The position numbers and the translations under genes are program-made. Shown here in pieces: positions 1 through 8,638 of a stretch of 64,000 nt of DNA. The notes beneath the pieces were generated by a model. That model was not told where the DNA came from. It made no database searches and worked only from the letters and a program-made list of their open reading frames with translations. Position 1 is the first letter of the stretch, and the number at the start of each line of letters is the position of its first letter. This DNA comes from Alkalicella caledoniensis. Its GTDB lineage: Bacteria; Bacillota; Proteinivoracia; Proteinivoracales; Proteinivoracaceae. The stretch covers positions 1,674,001 through 1,738,000 of the forward strand of contig NZ_CP058559.1 in NCBI RefSeq assembly GCF_014467015.1. Reading direction: 5' to 3'.

Positions 1-1008
1 AACATAACCATCAATAATATTTTTTAGTTCTAAAGATCCCTTAAATTTACAACTCCATATTATTTTGTCTTTAGCTTGCTGATCTTTTTGTTGATCCATA
101 AGATCTATTAGCTTTTCAGTGGTATCCCGAAGCTTTTGTTTTTTACCCAGGCCCAGTAGCTCATTCATGAACTCTATATATGTGGTCTGTTTTACTTTTT
201 CCACACCTAACTCTGGAAGAACTTCAGATATATAGTTAATAAACATTTTATTTGGTGCAATTATCATGAAGTTTTCTGGATCAAAGGTCTTTTCGTATGT
301 GTATATAAAGTATGCTATACGGTGCAAGGCTATGGTGGTTTTGCCACTACCGGCTACCCCTTGTACTATGAGGGGCACGTGCATGTCCGCTCTGATTACT
401 TTATTTTGTTCTGCTTGGATTGTAGATGCTATGTCTTTTAGCCTTTTTTCTGCACTACTCTTGAGGGCCGATTGTAGTAGTGGGTCATTTGCTGCTATGT
501 CTATGTCTATGATGTCTTGAATTTTTCCTTCATCTATGATGAACTGACGCTTTAGAAATAGTTCTCCCTGCTCCTGGCCTTCCACAGATGTATAGCTTGT
601 CTTGCCTAGCTTTCCTTCGTAGTAAACAGAGGCTACAGGTGCCCTCCAGTCAACGATTAGTTGTTCGTTATCCTCTGCCTTTATTAAGGATGCTTTACCT
701 ATGTAAAGTTCCTCTTTCTTTAGGCTACCTTCACCTTGAAAGTCTATTCTAGCAAAGTATGGCTTATCTTTAACTTTGTTAAGGCTTGTATAGTTTTTCT
801 CAGCCATTTCCATAAACCTTGTGTTTAGTATGATGTTTATGTAGCTATCAGAGCTATCTAAGTAGTCTAGGTTTGCAAAGGCTTCCCTCATACTACCTTT
901 ATACTTGTTAAGGTATACGTCTGTTATTTCAATGGTTTTGTTAAGATAGCCCTTCACATACTCTAAATGTTTAGCTTCACTATTAAAGTCAGGATGCTTA
1001 TTGGACAA
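1..1008 (-). CDS. helD: HelD-type RNA polymerase recycling helicase, N-terminal part (runs off window)
   Basis: This is a UvrD-superfamily ATPase of the HelD (helicase IV-like) type, which in Firmicutes binds RNA polymerase and clears stalled complexes. The frame is open from the window edge to a TTG codon at 1008-1006, preceded by GGAGG at about 1016-1020 with 7-nt spacing. The 336 visible residues begin MSNKHPDFNS. They contain the HelD-typical motif DWRAPVASVYY (residues 120-130) and a Walker A motif GVAGSGKTT (217-225) followed by LHRIAYF. The N-terminal region (1-100) is charged and probably coiled coil, as in HelD. The helicase C-terminal motifs lie outside the window. HelD is known from the family; the assignment rests on the DWRAP and Walker A motifs. 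Confidence 0.85.
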   Translation of the reverse strand, partial: MSNKHPDFNSEAKHLEYVKGYLNKTIEITDVYLNKYKGSMREAFANLDYLDSSDSYINIILNTRFMEMAEKNYTSLNKVKDKPYFARIDFQGEGSLKKEELYIGKASLIKAEDNEQLIVDWRAPVASVYYEGKLGKTSYTSVEGQEQGELFLKRQFIIDEGKIQDIIDIDIAANDPLLQSALKSSAEKRLKDIASTIQAEQNKVIRADMHVPLIVQGVAGSGKTTIALHRIAYFIYTYEKTFDPENFMIIAPNKMFINYISEVLPELGVEKVKQTTYIEFMNELLGLGKKQKLRDTTEKLIDLMDQQKDQQAKDKIIWSCKFKGSLELKNIIDGYV

Positions 1009-1073
1009 TATATTACCTCCCTTTTAAAGTTTTAAAGCTAACTTCCGATCACCTTCTTGAGTCACGTTTTTAT

Positions 1074-1079
1074 ATTATA
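1074..1079 (-). promoter_or_regulatory. -10 element upstream of helD
   Basis: TATAAT reads on the minus strand 66 nt before the helD TTG start. No convincing -35 hexamer lies 16-18 bp further upstream, so this is only a candidate. The rest of 1009-1230 shows no coding frame or other structure. Confidence 0.35.
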
Positions 1080-1235
1080 CCTAAAGAAGGGAGAAAAATA
1101 AAGTATTTTTTGAAGTCATTATACTTTTAAGAAATGAACCAATAACCAAACAAGAAAAGAAAATTGGGATTTAATGTATGGTCTGGGTGGCAGCCGAAGG
1201 AAAATAAGAAATTTATATATTCTCTACAACTAAAT

Positions 1236-1255
1236 AAAACTCCCCGTAGGGAGTT
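1236..1255 (-). terminator. Rho-independent terminator after the 210-aa membrane gene
   Basis: The stem AACTCCC (1238-1244) pairs with GGGAGTT (1249-1255) around a 4-nt loop. Read on the minus strand it is followed by TTTATTT. It lies immediately after the stop codon at 1260. Confidence 0.65.
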
Positions 1256-1259
1256 AATT

Positions 1260-1892
1260 TTAGTTTTTCACTAGTTTATCCAGAGCCTCATGACGATTAT
1301 TGTTTAATATTTTAGGTGGATTGTTATAGATTTCTAATAGCTCTTTATGGTTTTGATAGCTAATCAGCAACCCTAGAACTGAACAATGCATCACTAGCAA
1401 ATACGATACTATGGACTTAAATTCACCAATACTGAAAGAACGGGTACTGAGGAGCAGTCCACCTACAATTGCTATTCCAAATATTTCTAGATAATCCTTT
1501 TGTATCATTCTTTTTGACATAAAGTACACAATTATATAATATGCCAAGTATACCGCACTTAAAACATAGGGTTTCTGAACTAAGAGACTCACTAAAATAA
1601 ATGTGCTAAATATAACACCAACCATAAAAAAAGCAATGGTGTAAATATGCCCCCCTAATTCATTTTTTATTTTACTCCAGTTCCATACTTCATAATTTCC
1701 TCGTAAGTTAATTACTTTGTTCCGAAATGCCCTGATGTGGAAAATACGGAATAAAATGAAAAGATAGAAAAAAAGATAGAAAAATAAAAATCTGCTGGTT
1801 TCTAATAAAAATGCTCCTGTAATAATTGCTACCAGTAAATATGTTATCCAAATACTTACGTGAACTATCAAGAACTTTTTCTTACTCTCCAT
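1260..1892 (-). CDS. Multi-spanning membrane protein of unknown function (210 aa)
   Basis: I do not recognise this family. The 210-residue product has about five or six hydrophobic segments (roughly residues 8-28, 33-50, 83-108, 113-128, 136-150 and 160-176). It has a cytoplasmic-looking charged loop at 51-80 (rich in R, K, N) and a basic, Asn-rich C-terminal tail. There is no signal peptidase site. The ATG is preceded by GGAGG (AGGAGGTTAAG). The gene has its own terminator, and the secreted-protein gene lies 78 nt upstream. The two could form a small unit, but no promoter is obvious between them. An immunity or sensor partner role would be guesswork. Confidence 0.6.
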   Translation of the reverse strand: MESKKKFLIVHVSIWITYLLVAIITGAFLLETSRFLFFYLFFYLFILFRIFHIRAFRNKVINLRGNYEVWNWSKIKNELGGHIYTIAFFMVGVIFSTFILVSLLVQKPYVLSAVYLAYYIIVYFMSKRMIQKDYLEIFGIAIVGGLLLSTRSFSIGEFKSIVSYLLVMHCSVLGLLISYQNHKELLEIYNNPPKILNNNRHEALDKLVKN

Positions 1893-1970
1893 CTTAACCT
1901 CCTAATCTACATAAACTTTGGTCTTATGTTAATAAATTTTAGGTAAGGTGCAAAGATTTGTTTAGTTTGC

Positions 1971-2723
1971 TTAATTGGCTCCTAAAATGGTATAGCTCCA
2001 GCTGCTATTAGGTGTCATACCACTAGAAATTCCGTAAGCTTGCTGCTTATGATATACCACTTTCTCAGCAGTAGCGTAAGAAAAAGTTAATCCCATAAAA
2101 TTAACTACTGCCATTATAGCTACAATCAATGCAGGAATGCTTCCCCCTGTAGCAAATGTTAGAACTAAAAAAGAAACGGATAGCAATAGTGAAGGCGGTA
2201 GATAGTTAAGTGCCTTTTGATATTCGTCAACATGGTGTTTAAAACCAGACTGATTAAAAAATAGTGTATTATTTTGTCCTGTGTGAAAGCTTATAGTTCC
2301 TGCACGTCTTTGATTTGTATTACCATTGGTCGCTTCAATGTAAGCACTATGAGTATATTGAACATACCTAAGACCAGGCATCCCCCTTCTGGCTACCTCG
2401 GTTCCTCCAGAGCCTCCAGGATCTGGAATATTGTTTGGTGTAAGTAAATCATTCTCCATTTTGTAATTATTCATGTAACTATCCATATTTAGAATTTCAC
2501 TGTCATAATTAAAATTGAAAATTTCTTTTTCGCCATTGTTTAGATTTGTAACTTCAATTGAGCTAAAATTACCAATCTCCCCATTGATTATTACCTCATA
2601 GTGTTCCCCGTTATATTCAAGATATTCTATAGATTGACTTACTTTAGCATATCCGAGACTTGTCAGAGATATGTTAAGAATAAACACTGTTAAAACAATT
2701 AAAACTAGCTTCTTCATTTTCAT
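1971..2723 (-). CDS. Secreted or membrane-anchored protein of unknown function (250 aa)
   Basis: No family is recognised. Residues 1-26 form a signal peptide (KMKK, a long hydrophobic core, then SLGYA), with probable cleavage after about residue 26. The exported part starts with a beta-rich stretch (YLEYNGEHYEVIINGEIG), followed by a Gly/Pro linker PDPGGSGG near residue 101. A polar domain with several Tyr, His and Asn residues follows. A long hydrophobic region near residues 176-217 (LPPSLLLSVSFLVLTF onward) could be one or two membrane helices. The C-terminus ends in SWSYTILGAN. The layout (leader, soluble domain, hydrophobic hairpin, short tail) could fit a surface protein or a pore-forming peptide precursor, but nothing decides this. 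Confidence 0.55.
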   Translation of the reverse strand: MKMKKLVLIVLTVFILNISLTSLGYAKVSQSIEYLEYNGEHYEVIINGEIGNFSSIEVTNLNNGEKEIFNFNYDSEILNMDSYMNNYKMENDLLTPNNIPDPGGSGGTEVARRGMPGLRYVQYTHSAYIEATNGNTNQRRAGTISFHTGQNNTLFFNQSGFKHHVDEYQKALNYLPPSLLLSVSFLVLTFATGGSIPALIVAIMAVVNFMGLTFSYATAEKVVYHKQQAYGISSGMTPNSSWSYTILGAN

Positions 2724-2762
2724 TTACCCCTTATAGTTATACTCCACACCTTACTTACATTA

Positions 2763-2790
2763 AGTATAACAGTTATTTATAATTTCACAA
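2763..2790 (-). promoter_or_regulatory. Candidate promoter of the secreted-protein gene
   Basis: TTGTGA (minus strand, 2785-2790) and TATACT (2763-2768) are separated by 16 bp, about 40 nt before the ATG at 2723. Further upstream lie two TTACAT direct repeats 11 bp apart (2799-2804 and 2810-2815). Confidence 0.4.
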
Positions 2791-2896
2791 GGCCTTTATT
2801 ACATTTTTATTACATTTCATCTCTTACCTACCGTGTTATAGTACATTAGCTTCCTATGTAATTTATATATGACTGTAAGGTTAAATTTTATACAAC

Positions 2897-2930
2897 AAAA
2901 AACTCCTGCCAGTGGAGGCAGGAGTTTTTT
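2897..2930 (-). terminator. Rho-independent terminator of rplM-rpsI
   Basis: A perfect 14-bp stem joins AAAAAACTCCTGCC (2897-2910) with its complement (2917-2930), ending in a run of T on both strands. It starts 11 nt after the rpsI stop, so it ends this operon and could act in both directions. Confidence 0.9.
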
Positions 2931-2940
2931 GTCGTAAATA

Positions 2941-3336
2941 TTATCTTTTTGAGAACTGAGGAGCACGACGTGCTTTTTTCAATCCGTATTTCTTTCTTTC
3001 GGTCATTCTTGGATCCCTTGTTAGGAAACCAGCTTTCTTAAGTGCAGGTCTTGTACCGATATCTGCTTTAAGAAGTGCTCTTGAAATACCGTGACGGATA
3101 GCACCAGCTTGACCTGATACACCACCACCAAATACGTTTACTAAAACGTCGAATTGACCTAGGGTTTTAGTAAGTTCAAGTGGTTGCTTTACTATAAGTT
3201 TTAGAGTTTCTAAACCACCGAAGTAGTTATCGATATCTCTTTTGTTAATAATAATATTACCTTCACCAGGGATTAGACGAACCCTAGCTACTGATTTCTT
3301 ACGACGACCAGTTCCTATGTTAGCTGTTTGAGCCAT
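2941..3336 (-). CDS. rpsI: 30S ribosomal protein S9 (uS9)
   Basis: Small-subunit protein of the 30S head whose C-terminal tail reaches the P-site tRNA. The product begins [19 protein letters not shown] and ends in the basic tail RRAPQFSKR, whose terminal KR contacts tRNA in the family. The ATG at 3336 is chosen over an in-frame upstream start at 3375 because it follows a GGGGG ribosome-binding site and gives 131 residues, the usual length. It follows rplM with a 17-nt gap and shares its promoter; the terminator comes straight after. Confidence 0.97.
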   Translation of the reverse strand: MAQTANIGTGRRKKSVARVRLIPGEGNIIINKRDIDNYFGGLETLKLIVKQPLELTKTLGQFDVLVNVFGGGVSGQAGAIRHGISRALLKADIGTRPALKKAGFLTRDPRMTERKKYGLKKARRAPQFSKR

Positions 3337-3353
3337 TTTTACGTCCCCCTTTC

Positions 3354-3794
3354 TTAGTAGCCTCTTGGTTGCCACATTTCAGGCATTTGAGCTTCGTGAC
3401 CGTGGTCAGATCCTTTGTAAACACGAAGTTTCTTAAGCATAGCTCTACCTAATTTGTTATGTGGTAGCATACCTTTTACTGCGATATAAAGAGCTCTTTC
3501 AGGCTTATCTCTCATCATAACATCATAAGTTGTTTCTTTAAGACCACCTGGATATAAAGAGTGTCTGTAGTGTATTTTTTGAGTTAGTTTGTTACCAGTT
3601 AAAACTGCTTTTTCTGCATTGATGATAATTACATGATCACCAGTATCAACGTTTGGTGTATAGATTGCTTTATGTTTACCCCTTAGGATTGATGCAACTT
3701 CACTTGCCAATCTACCTAGGGTTTTACCTTCAGCGTCGACAACGTACCACTTTCTTTCAATTTCGTTAGCTTTTGCTAGGAAAGTTGTCCGCAT
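3354..3794 (-). CDS. rplM: 50S ribosomal protein L13 (uL13)
   Basis: Early-assembly 50S protein. The product (146 aa) begins [20 protein letters not shown], with the typical [18 protein letters not shown] core and the C-terminal [14 protein letters not shown]. The ATG at 3794 follows GGAGGG with good spacing. An upstream in-frame start at 3863 would put leader RNA sequence into the protein and is rejected. The gene has its own promoter at 3874-3902 and a structured 5' leader, so rplM-rpsI is probably autoregulated separately from truA upstream. Confidence 0.97.
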   Translation of the reverse strand: MRTTFLAKANEIERKWYVVDAEGKTLGRLASEVASILRGKHKAIYTPNVDTGDHVIIINAEKAVLTGNKLTQKIHYRHSLYPGGLKETTYDVMMRDKPERALYIAVKGMLPHNKLGRAMLKKLRVYKGSDHGHEAQMPEMWQPRGY

Positions 3795-3868
3795 GGAATG
3801 TCCCTCCTTGTATTTTCCTTTAGTTTGTAGTTTTGAGAATCCGGGGCTCTTCGGCTTTCTCACACTCT
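3795..3868 (-). ncRNA. Candidate L13 ribosomal protein leader
   Basis: The untranslated leader of rplM on the minus strand holds an imperfect hairpin: GAGAA and CCG on the left arm pair with CGG and TTCTC on the right around AAGAGCCC. It lies directly between the promoter and the Shine-Dalgarno sequence. L13 leaders at this position are an established autoregulatory class in low-GC Gram-positives. I assign it by position and the presence of structure, not by matching the full consensus. Confidence 0.5.
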
Positions 3869-3873
3869 AAATA

Positions 3874-3902
3874 ATTTTATTATACTTGTCCCCTAATGTC
3901 AA
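3874..3902 (-). promoter_or_regulatory. Promoter of rplM-rpsI
   Basis: On the minus strand TTGACA (3897-3902) and TAAAAT (3874-3879) are separated by exactly 17 bp. A TATAAT also overlaps just upstream of the -10. The promoter lies in the truA-rplM gap, so rplM-rpsI can be transcribed independently of truA. Confidence 0.75.
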
Positions 3903-3924
3903 GTAAAAACCCTTAACTTCTCCA

Positions 3925-4671
3925 TTAATAATAGATTTTTTCTAAGATTAAGCCCTTAGCTGGGGCAGTGGGTCCTGCCTTCATCCTATCTTTTGCCTCT
4001 ATTATATCTTTTATGGCTTCAGGGGATATTTTTCCCATTCCCACATGGATTAAGGTTCCTACTATTATTCTAACCATATTATACAGAAATCCATTACCCT
4101 CAACCTGAATTTTTATATATTGATCATCTAAAGTAAGGTCAAACCTTGTTATGGTTCTTACAGTGGTTTTTGTTGCTCCCTGCGACCCCTTAAAACTTGA
4201 AAAATCATGAGTTCCAATTAAGTATTTGCTAGCTATTACCATCTTCTCAAAGTCTAACTTCTTATGAACATGGTATGAAAAGCTATTAGTTAATGGTCGA
4301 TTTGCGATTGCGTTATCTATTAAATAACTATATAACTTCCCCTTAGCGTGGTATCTGGCATGGAAGTCCAGATACATACTTTCACTTTCTAGTACCCGTA
4401 TATCATAGGGTAGGTGAGCATTTAAAGCAAGTACAAGACGCCTCTGTTCAGTAAATTTGTTACTACTGTGAATGAAGTTCACAACTTGACCATTAGCATG
4501 AACTCCTGAGTCTGTTCTACTACATAGTATTGTTTTGATCTCTTCATTGAATAGGCTGGATAGGACCTTGTCTAAGTGATACTGAACTGTAGGGTCTTGG
4601 CTTTTTGTCTGAATCTGAAAGCCACAGTAGTTAGTTCCTTGGTATGCTAGTACTAATTTTGTGTTAAACAT
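3925..4671 (-). CDS. truA: tRNA pseudouridine(38-40) synthase TruA
   Basis: Converts uridines 38-40 of the tRNA anticodon arm to pseudouridine. At 248 aa it has the usual length. The catalytic motif SRTDSGVHANGQV (near residue 51) supplies the active-site Asp. The conserved GTHDFSSF stretch (near residue 153) and C-terminal GNGFLYNMVRIIVGTL are present. The ATG lies 3 nt after the ecfT stop, so the two are probably translationally coupled. ecfA1-ecfA2-ecfT-truA-rplM-rpsI is the standard Firmicutes order. Confidence 0.95.
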   Translation of the reverse strand: MFNTKLVLAYQGTNYCGFQIQTKSQDPTVQYHLDKVLSSLFNEEIKTILCSRTDSGVHANGQVVNFIHSSNKFTEQRRLVLALNAHLPYDIRVLESESMYLDFHARYHAKGKLYSYLIDNAIANRPLTNSFSYHVHKKLDFEKMVIASKYLIGTHDFSSFKGSQGATKTTVRTITRFDLTLDDQYIKIQVEGNGFLYNMVRIIVGTLIHVGMGKISPEAIKDIIEAKDRMKAGPTAPAKGLILEKIYY

Positions 4672-4674
4672 AGT

Positions 4675-5478
4675 CTAGATACCAGTGAATATTACAGCTA
4701 TAAGTAGCAGTGTTACTCCTGCAAGTGAGTAGTAATCTTTTATGGTGGCTTTCAATATTTTCATCCTAGTACGTCCTTCTCCACCCCTATAGCATCTTGA
4801 TTCCATGGCCATAGCCAACTCATCTGCACGCCTAAAGGCACTGACGAAAAGGGGGACTAAAAGAGGAATTAAAGATTTTGCCCTCTGGAACAAGTTGCCT
4901 GATTCAAAGTCTGCTCCCCTTGCCATCTGAGCTTTCATGATTTTATCGGTTTCTTCCAAAAGGGTTGGAATAAACCTTAGAGCTATGGTCATCATCATTG
5001 CCAGCTCGTGGGCAGGTACCCCTATTCTTTTAAATGGAGAGAGAAGTGCTTCTATGGCATCAGTAAGAGCTATGGGTGATGTGGTTAAAGTTAGCAAAGA
5101 TGTATTCATAACTAGTAAGGCAAGTCTTGAGGCCATAAATACACCTTGCCTAACTCCAAAACGTTCGATGGTTATTGGTCCTAGTGTTATTAGTACCCCA
5201 TTGCCCTTTGTAAAGAACACATGTAAAAACAGGGTAAATGCGATGAGAAACCAAAGGGGCTTTAAACCTCTTATTATGGTCTTAATTGGTATGCCAGATA
5301 TTTTCACAGTAACAAATAGTAAAATCAGCATTAAAATATAACCGTAGAAGGTCTGAACGAAGAACAGAGTTACAATTAGTAGTATGGTTACCAAGATTTT
5401 TATACGTGGATCTAGGTTATGGATATATGAGTCCCCAGGTAGGTATTGACCGATTGTTATTCCTTTAAGTAGAGACAT
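4675..5478 (-). CDS. ecfT: Energy-coupling factor transporter transmembrane protein EcfT
   Basis: Scaffold subunit of the group II ECF importer module. It links the two ATPases to exchangeable substrate-binding S components for vitamins and metals. The 267-aa protein has hydrophobic segments near residues 28-60, 75-93, 115-135 and 247-266. The Ala-Arg-Gly coupling helix motif (QMARGADFES) and a second Ala-Arg-type motif (AMAMESRCYRGGEGRT) insert into the ATPases in the family. Its start overlaps the ecfA2 end by 14 nt. No S component is adjacent, but a candidate S-like protein is encoded at 41.5 kb. Confidence 0.93.
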   Translation of the reverse strand: MSLLKGITIGQYLPGDSYIHNLDPRIKILVTILLIVTLFFVQTFYGYILMLILLFVTVKISGIPIKTIIRGLKPLWFLIAFTLFLHVFFTKGNGVLITLGPITIERFGVRQGVFMASRLALLVMNTSLLTLTTSPIALTDAIEALLSPFKRIGVPAHELAMMMTIALRFIPTLLEETDKIMKAQMARGADFESGNLFQRAKSLIPLLVPLFVSAFRRADELAMAMESRCYRGGEGRTRMKILKATIKDYYSLAGVTLLLIAVIFTGI

Positions 5479-6334
5479 TTTTTTGCCCCCTTAGGATTTT
5501 TTTAAGCTCTTTTTTGCCATCTGATATTTTATAAACATTGCTGTTTACATCCATATCTTTTGCCTTGAGTTTAATCATCAGCTCTGTTACTTGTGGGACC
5601 CCTAAACCTATTTTCACTAGTTCATCTCGCTTAGAGAATACTTCCTCAGGTTTGCCATCTACAAAAACTTTACCGTTATCCATTACTATTATTCTATCCA
5701 CTAATTCTGCAATTTCTTCCATGGAGTGGGATACCAAAATTATTGTTATATCCAATTCTTTGTGAAGGGTTCTAAGCTTACTTAAGATATCATCCCGAGA
5801 CCTTGGGTCTAGTCCTGCAGTTGGCTCATCTAAAATAAGATACTTTGGTTCCATTGCAAGGACCCCTGCTATGGCAACTCTACGCATCTGACCTCCACTT
5901 AATTCAAAGGGAGAACGTTCCTTTAAATCTTCATAGCTAAGGTTAACCCAATCTAGGGATTTTTTCACTTTATCTAAGGTCTCAATTGGGCTATAGCCTA
6001 TATTTTTAGGGCCAAATGCCACATCTAGCTCCACTGTCTCTTCAAATAGCTGATGCTCGGGATACTGAAAGACTAGGCCCACTTTACGTCGTATGTCCCT
6101 AAGCTTTACATTCTTTTCACCAATTGTAAGCCCATCTACAGAAATTTTACCTGAAGTTGATTTAAGTAAGCCGTTTAGATGCTGTATAAGGGTTGATTTA
6201 CCCGAACCTGTATGACCAATGACACCTATAAACTCACCTTCGTTAATGGTTAAGTTAATATCCTCTAAGGCTTTAACTTCAAAGGGAGTGTCTGGGGAGT
6301 ATACATGATATAGTTTTTCTATTTTCACTGGCAT
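5465..6334 (-). CDS. ecfA2: ECF transporter ATP-binding protein EcfA2
   Basis: ABC ATPase of the ECF importer. It has Walker A GHTGSGKST (residues 40-48), Q-loop VFQYPEHQLF, signature LSGGQMRR, Walker B YLILDEPTAGLD and switch His in LVSHSMEE. The 289-aa length fits the family, including the C-terminal extension used for dimerisation. It overlaps ecfA1 by 10 nt and ecfT by 14 nt, which indicates tight coupling. It is assigned as A2 because it is the second ATPase and has the typical MPVKIEKLYHVYSP start. Confidence 0.93.
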   Translation of the reverse strand: MPVKIEKLYHVYSPDTPFEVKALEDINLTINEGEFIGVIGHTGSGKSTLIQHLNGLLKSTSGKISVDGLTIGEKNVKLRDIRRKVGLVFQYPEHQLFEETVELDVAFGPKNIGYSPIETLDKVKKSLDWVNLSYEDLKERSPFELSGGQMRRVAIAGVLAMEPKYLILDEPTAGLDPRSRDDILSKLRTLHKELDITIILVSHSMEEIAELVDRIIVMDNGKVFVDGKPEEVFSKRDELVKIGLGVPQVTELMIKLKAKDMDVNSNVYKISDGKKELKKILRGQKNVST

Positions 6335-7158
6335 AAATATTTCACCAACTCATCCATGGATACAATTTCAGTGGGGATATTATATCCTTCTTTATTTAGG
6401 TCATAGATTAGTTCTGTAACTACAGGTACATCAAGTCCTAAGCTTCTTAGTGTATCAACTTCTTTGAATATCTCTTTAGGTGTGCCCTCCATCACAATAC
6501 TACCTGCTTCCATTACTAATACACGGTCAGCTAGGGCAGCTTCTTCCATATGATGGGTTATGTGTACTACTGTTATACCTTGTTCTTTGTTTAACCCATG
6601 GATTGTTTCCATCACTTCTTTACGGCCCTGTGGGTCAAGCATGGCTGTAGGCTCATCTAAACAGATACATTTTGGTAGCATGGCTAATATACCCGCTATG
6701 GCTATCCTTTGCTTTTGACCGCCAGATAGTAAGTGAGGTGGGTGTTTCCTGTATTTTTCCATGGCAACCAATTTGAGTGATTCGTCAACACGATCTATAA
6801 TTGTCTGTTGACTAAGTCCAAGGTTTTCCGGACCAAAGGCAACATCTTCTTCTACAATTGTGGCGATAATTTGATTGTCAGGGTTTTGAAAGACCAGACC
6901 TACGGTTTGCCTTGCTCTATAGTAGTCATCTTCATTTTTAAGATCATGACCATCTACTATAATCTCTCCTGATGCTGGCTCAAGTAACCCGTTAAAGTGT
7001 TTTGCTAAGGTTGACTTACCAGAACCGTTGTGGCCGATTATAACTACGAATTCACCCTTTTCAATAGAAAGGTTTATCCCTTTTAGAGCGGTAAGCTGAT
7101 TTTCTTTTCCTTGGTTATAGTAGTGGTATAAGTCTTTCACTTCTATTAGTTTTTTCAC
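6325..7158 (-). CDS. ecfA1: ECF transporter ATP-binding protein EcfA1
   Basis: Partner ATPase to EcfA2 in the shared ECF energising module. It has Walker A GHNGSGKST (residues 42-50), Q-loop VFQNPDNQI, signature LSGGQKQR, Walker B CICLDEPTAMLD and switch region HITHHMEEA. Length 277 aa. The ATG follows a GGGAGG ribosome-binding site. The gene lies downstream of a long hairpin terminator that closes the rplQ unit, so the ecf genes either use read-through or their own promoter; no clear -35/-10 pair is visible in the gap. Confidence 0.93.
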   Translation of the reverse strand: MKKLIEVKDLYHYYNQGKENQLTALKGINLSIEKGEFVVIIGHNGSGKSTLAKHFNGLLEPASGEIIVDGHDLKNEDDYYRARQTVGLVFQNPDNQIIATIVEEDVAFGPENLGLSQQTIIDRVDESLKLVAMEKYRKHPPHLLSGGQKQRIAIAGILAMLPKCICLDEPTAMLDPQGRKEVMETIHGLNKEQGITVVHITHHMEEAALADRVLVMEAGSIVMEGTPKEIFKEVDTLRSLGLDVPVVTELIYDLNKEGYNIPTEIVSMDELVKYLCQ

Positions 7159-7194
7159 GTAATTACCTCCCTCTCATAGGGAATGGTTCATTTT

Positions 7195-7269
7195 AAAAAA
7201 GACAGGCATAAACAGTTATCGGTTATAACCGTCATGCGATTATAACCGTTAACTGCCCCATGTCCTGTC
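7195..7269 (-). terminator. Long imperfect hairpin terminator between rplQ and ecfA1
   Basis: Nested inverted repeats are GACAGG/CCTGTC (7201-7206 with 7264-7269), CAGTTA/TAACTG (7213-7218 with 7250-7255) and GGTTATAA/TTATAACC (7221-7228 with 7240-7247). On the minus strand the stem is followed by six T. It starts 8 nt after the rplQ stop and should end the S10-spc-alpha transcript. Confidence 0.75.
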
Positions 7270-7276
7270 ATACTTA

Positions 7277-7615
7277 CTAAACTAGCTCGATAATAGCTTG
7301 TGGAGCTCCGTCTCCTCTACGAGGGCCAGTTTTCATTATTCTGGTGTAACCACCATTTCTATCAGCGTATTTAGGTGCAACTTCTTCGAAAAGTTTAGTT
7401 ACAACTGACTCTTCTAAAATATAAGCTAATGCTTGTCTTCTAGCATGAAGATCTCCTCTTTTACCAAGAGTAATCATCTTCTCTACTACTGGACGAATTG
7501 ATTTAGCTTTTGCTTCAGTTGTTTCTATTCTGCCTTCTTTCAGTAAAGAGGTTGCTAAGCTTCTTAATAGCGCTCTTCTTTGGTTAGTCGGGCGTCCAAA
7601 TTTGCGTAAAACCAT
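7277..7615 (-). CDS. rplQ: 50S ribosomal protein L17 (bL17)
   Basis: Large-subunit protein near the exit tunnel. At 112 aa it has the usual bacterial length. It starts at an ATG ([21 protein letters not shown] follows), which is typical of L17, and contains [15 protein letters not shown]. It is the last gene of the alpha operon, 15 nt after rpoA, and is followed by a strong hairpin terminator. Confidence 0.96.
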   Translation of the reverse strand: MVLRKFGRPTNQRRALLRSLATSLLKEGRIETTEAKAKSIRPVVEKMITLGKRGDLHARRQALAYILEESVVTKLFEEVAPKYADRNGGYTRIMKTGPRRGDGAPQAIIELV

Positions 7616-7630
7616 TTTGTATCCCCTCCT

Positions 7631-8578
7631 TTACTCGTCTTCTTTCCTAAGGGATAGTCCCAATTCTTCTAGCTTTTGAATAACTTCTTCTAAGGACTTT
7701 CTACCAAGGTTTCTTACCTTCATCATATCAGCTTCTGATTTTTGAGTAAGTTCTTCAACATAGTTGATACCAGCTCTCTTCAGACAGTTATATGATCTTA
7801 CAGAGAAGTCTAGCTCCTCTATGGTCATTTGGTAGACTTTTTCCTTTTCGTCTTCTTCTTTTTCAACCATTACTTCAATATCACTGACAGTATGGGTTAA
7901 ATCTATAAACAGTTCTAGATGTTCATTCATAATTTTTGCAGCTAGGCTGATTGCTTCGTCTGGTCTTATACTACCATCAGTTGTTACTTGCAAGATTAGT
8001 TTGTCAAAGTTTGTGATTTGACCAACCCTTGTATCAGTAACAGTGTATTGTACCCTCCTGATTGGAGTAAAGATTGAGTCAACAGCAATTACACCGATGG
8101 GGTGATCTTGAGATTTGTTTTTCTCTGCACCCACATAACCTCTACCTGGGGATATGTTAATATCCATAGATAGTTTGCTGCCAGCTGCAACATGAGCGAT
8201 AACTTGCTCGGGGTTAAGGATTTCCACATCGCTATCTGGAGTGATATCTCCGGCGGTGGCAACACCTTGACCTTCAAAGTCAAGTCTTAAGGTTTTAGCT
8301 TGCTGGTTATGAATCTTTATTGCTAGTTGTTTTAGATTCAGGATAATTTCCGTGGTGTCTTCTTTAACACCAGGGATTGTGGAGAATTCATGTAGTACTC
8401 CATCTATTTTGACACTGGTGACAGCAGCGCCAGGAAGTGAAGATATAAGAATTCTTCTTAGGGAGTTACCTAAAGTGTTACCGTATCCTCTTTCAAGGGG
8501 TTCCACTACGAACTCACCATATGTGTTATCATCTGACATTTTAATACAATCGATTTTGGGTTTTTCAATCTCTATCAA
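7631..8578 (-). CDS. rpoA: DNA-directed RNA polymerase subunit alpha
   Basis: Alpha subunit: the N-terminal domain (about 1-230) dimerises and nucleates polymerase assembly, and the C-terminal domain (about 245-315) binds UP elements and activators. The start is TTG at 8578, giving [11 protein letters not shown] as in other Firmicutes, after AAGGGAGGG. An in-frame GTG at 8599 sits inside that Shine-Dalgarno sequence and is rejected. Visible family motifs are [20 protein letters not shown]-like (here ending [10 protein letters not shown]), [20 protein letters not shown] at the linker and [14 protein letters not shown] in the alpha-CTD. Confidence 0.97.
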   Translation of the reverse strand: MIEIEKPKIDCIKMSDDNTYGEFVVEPLERGYGNTLGNSLRRILISSLPGAAVTSVKIDGVLHEFSTIPGVKEDTTEIILNLKQLAIKIHNQQAKTLRLDFEGQGVATAGDITPDSDVEILNPEQVIAHVAAGSKLSMDINISPGRGYVGAEKNKSQDHPIGVIAVDSIFTPIRRVQYTVTDTRVGQITNFDKLILQVTTDGSIRPDEAISLAAKIMNEHLELFIDLTHTVSDIEVMVEKEEDEKEKVYQMTIEELDFSVRSYNCLKRAGINYVEELTQKSEADMMKVRNLGRKSLEEVIQKLEELGLSLRKEDE

Positions 8579-8638
8579 AGTTTTACCCTCCCTTTTCACA
8601 TAAAATTGGAGTTACGAGGGCTGCTATAAATATTAGCC

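Noticed and set aside
266-520. Plus-strand ORF at the left edge
   Set aside because: It is antisense to the helD reading frame, which has Walker A and DWRAP motifs.
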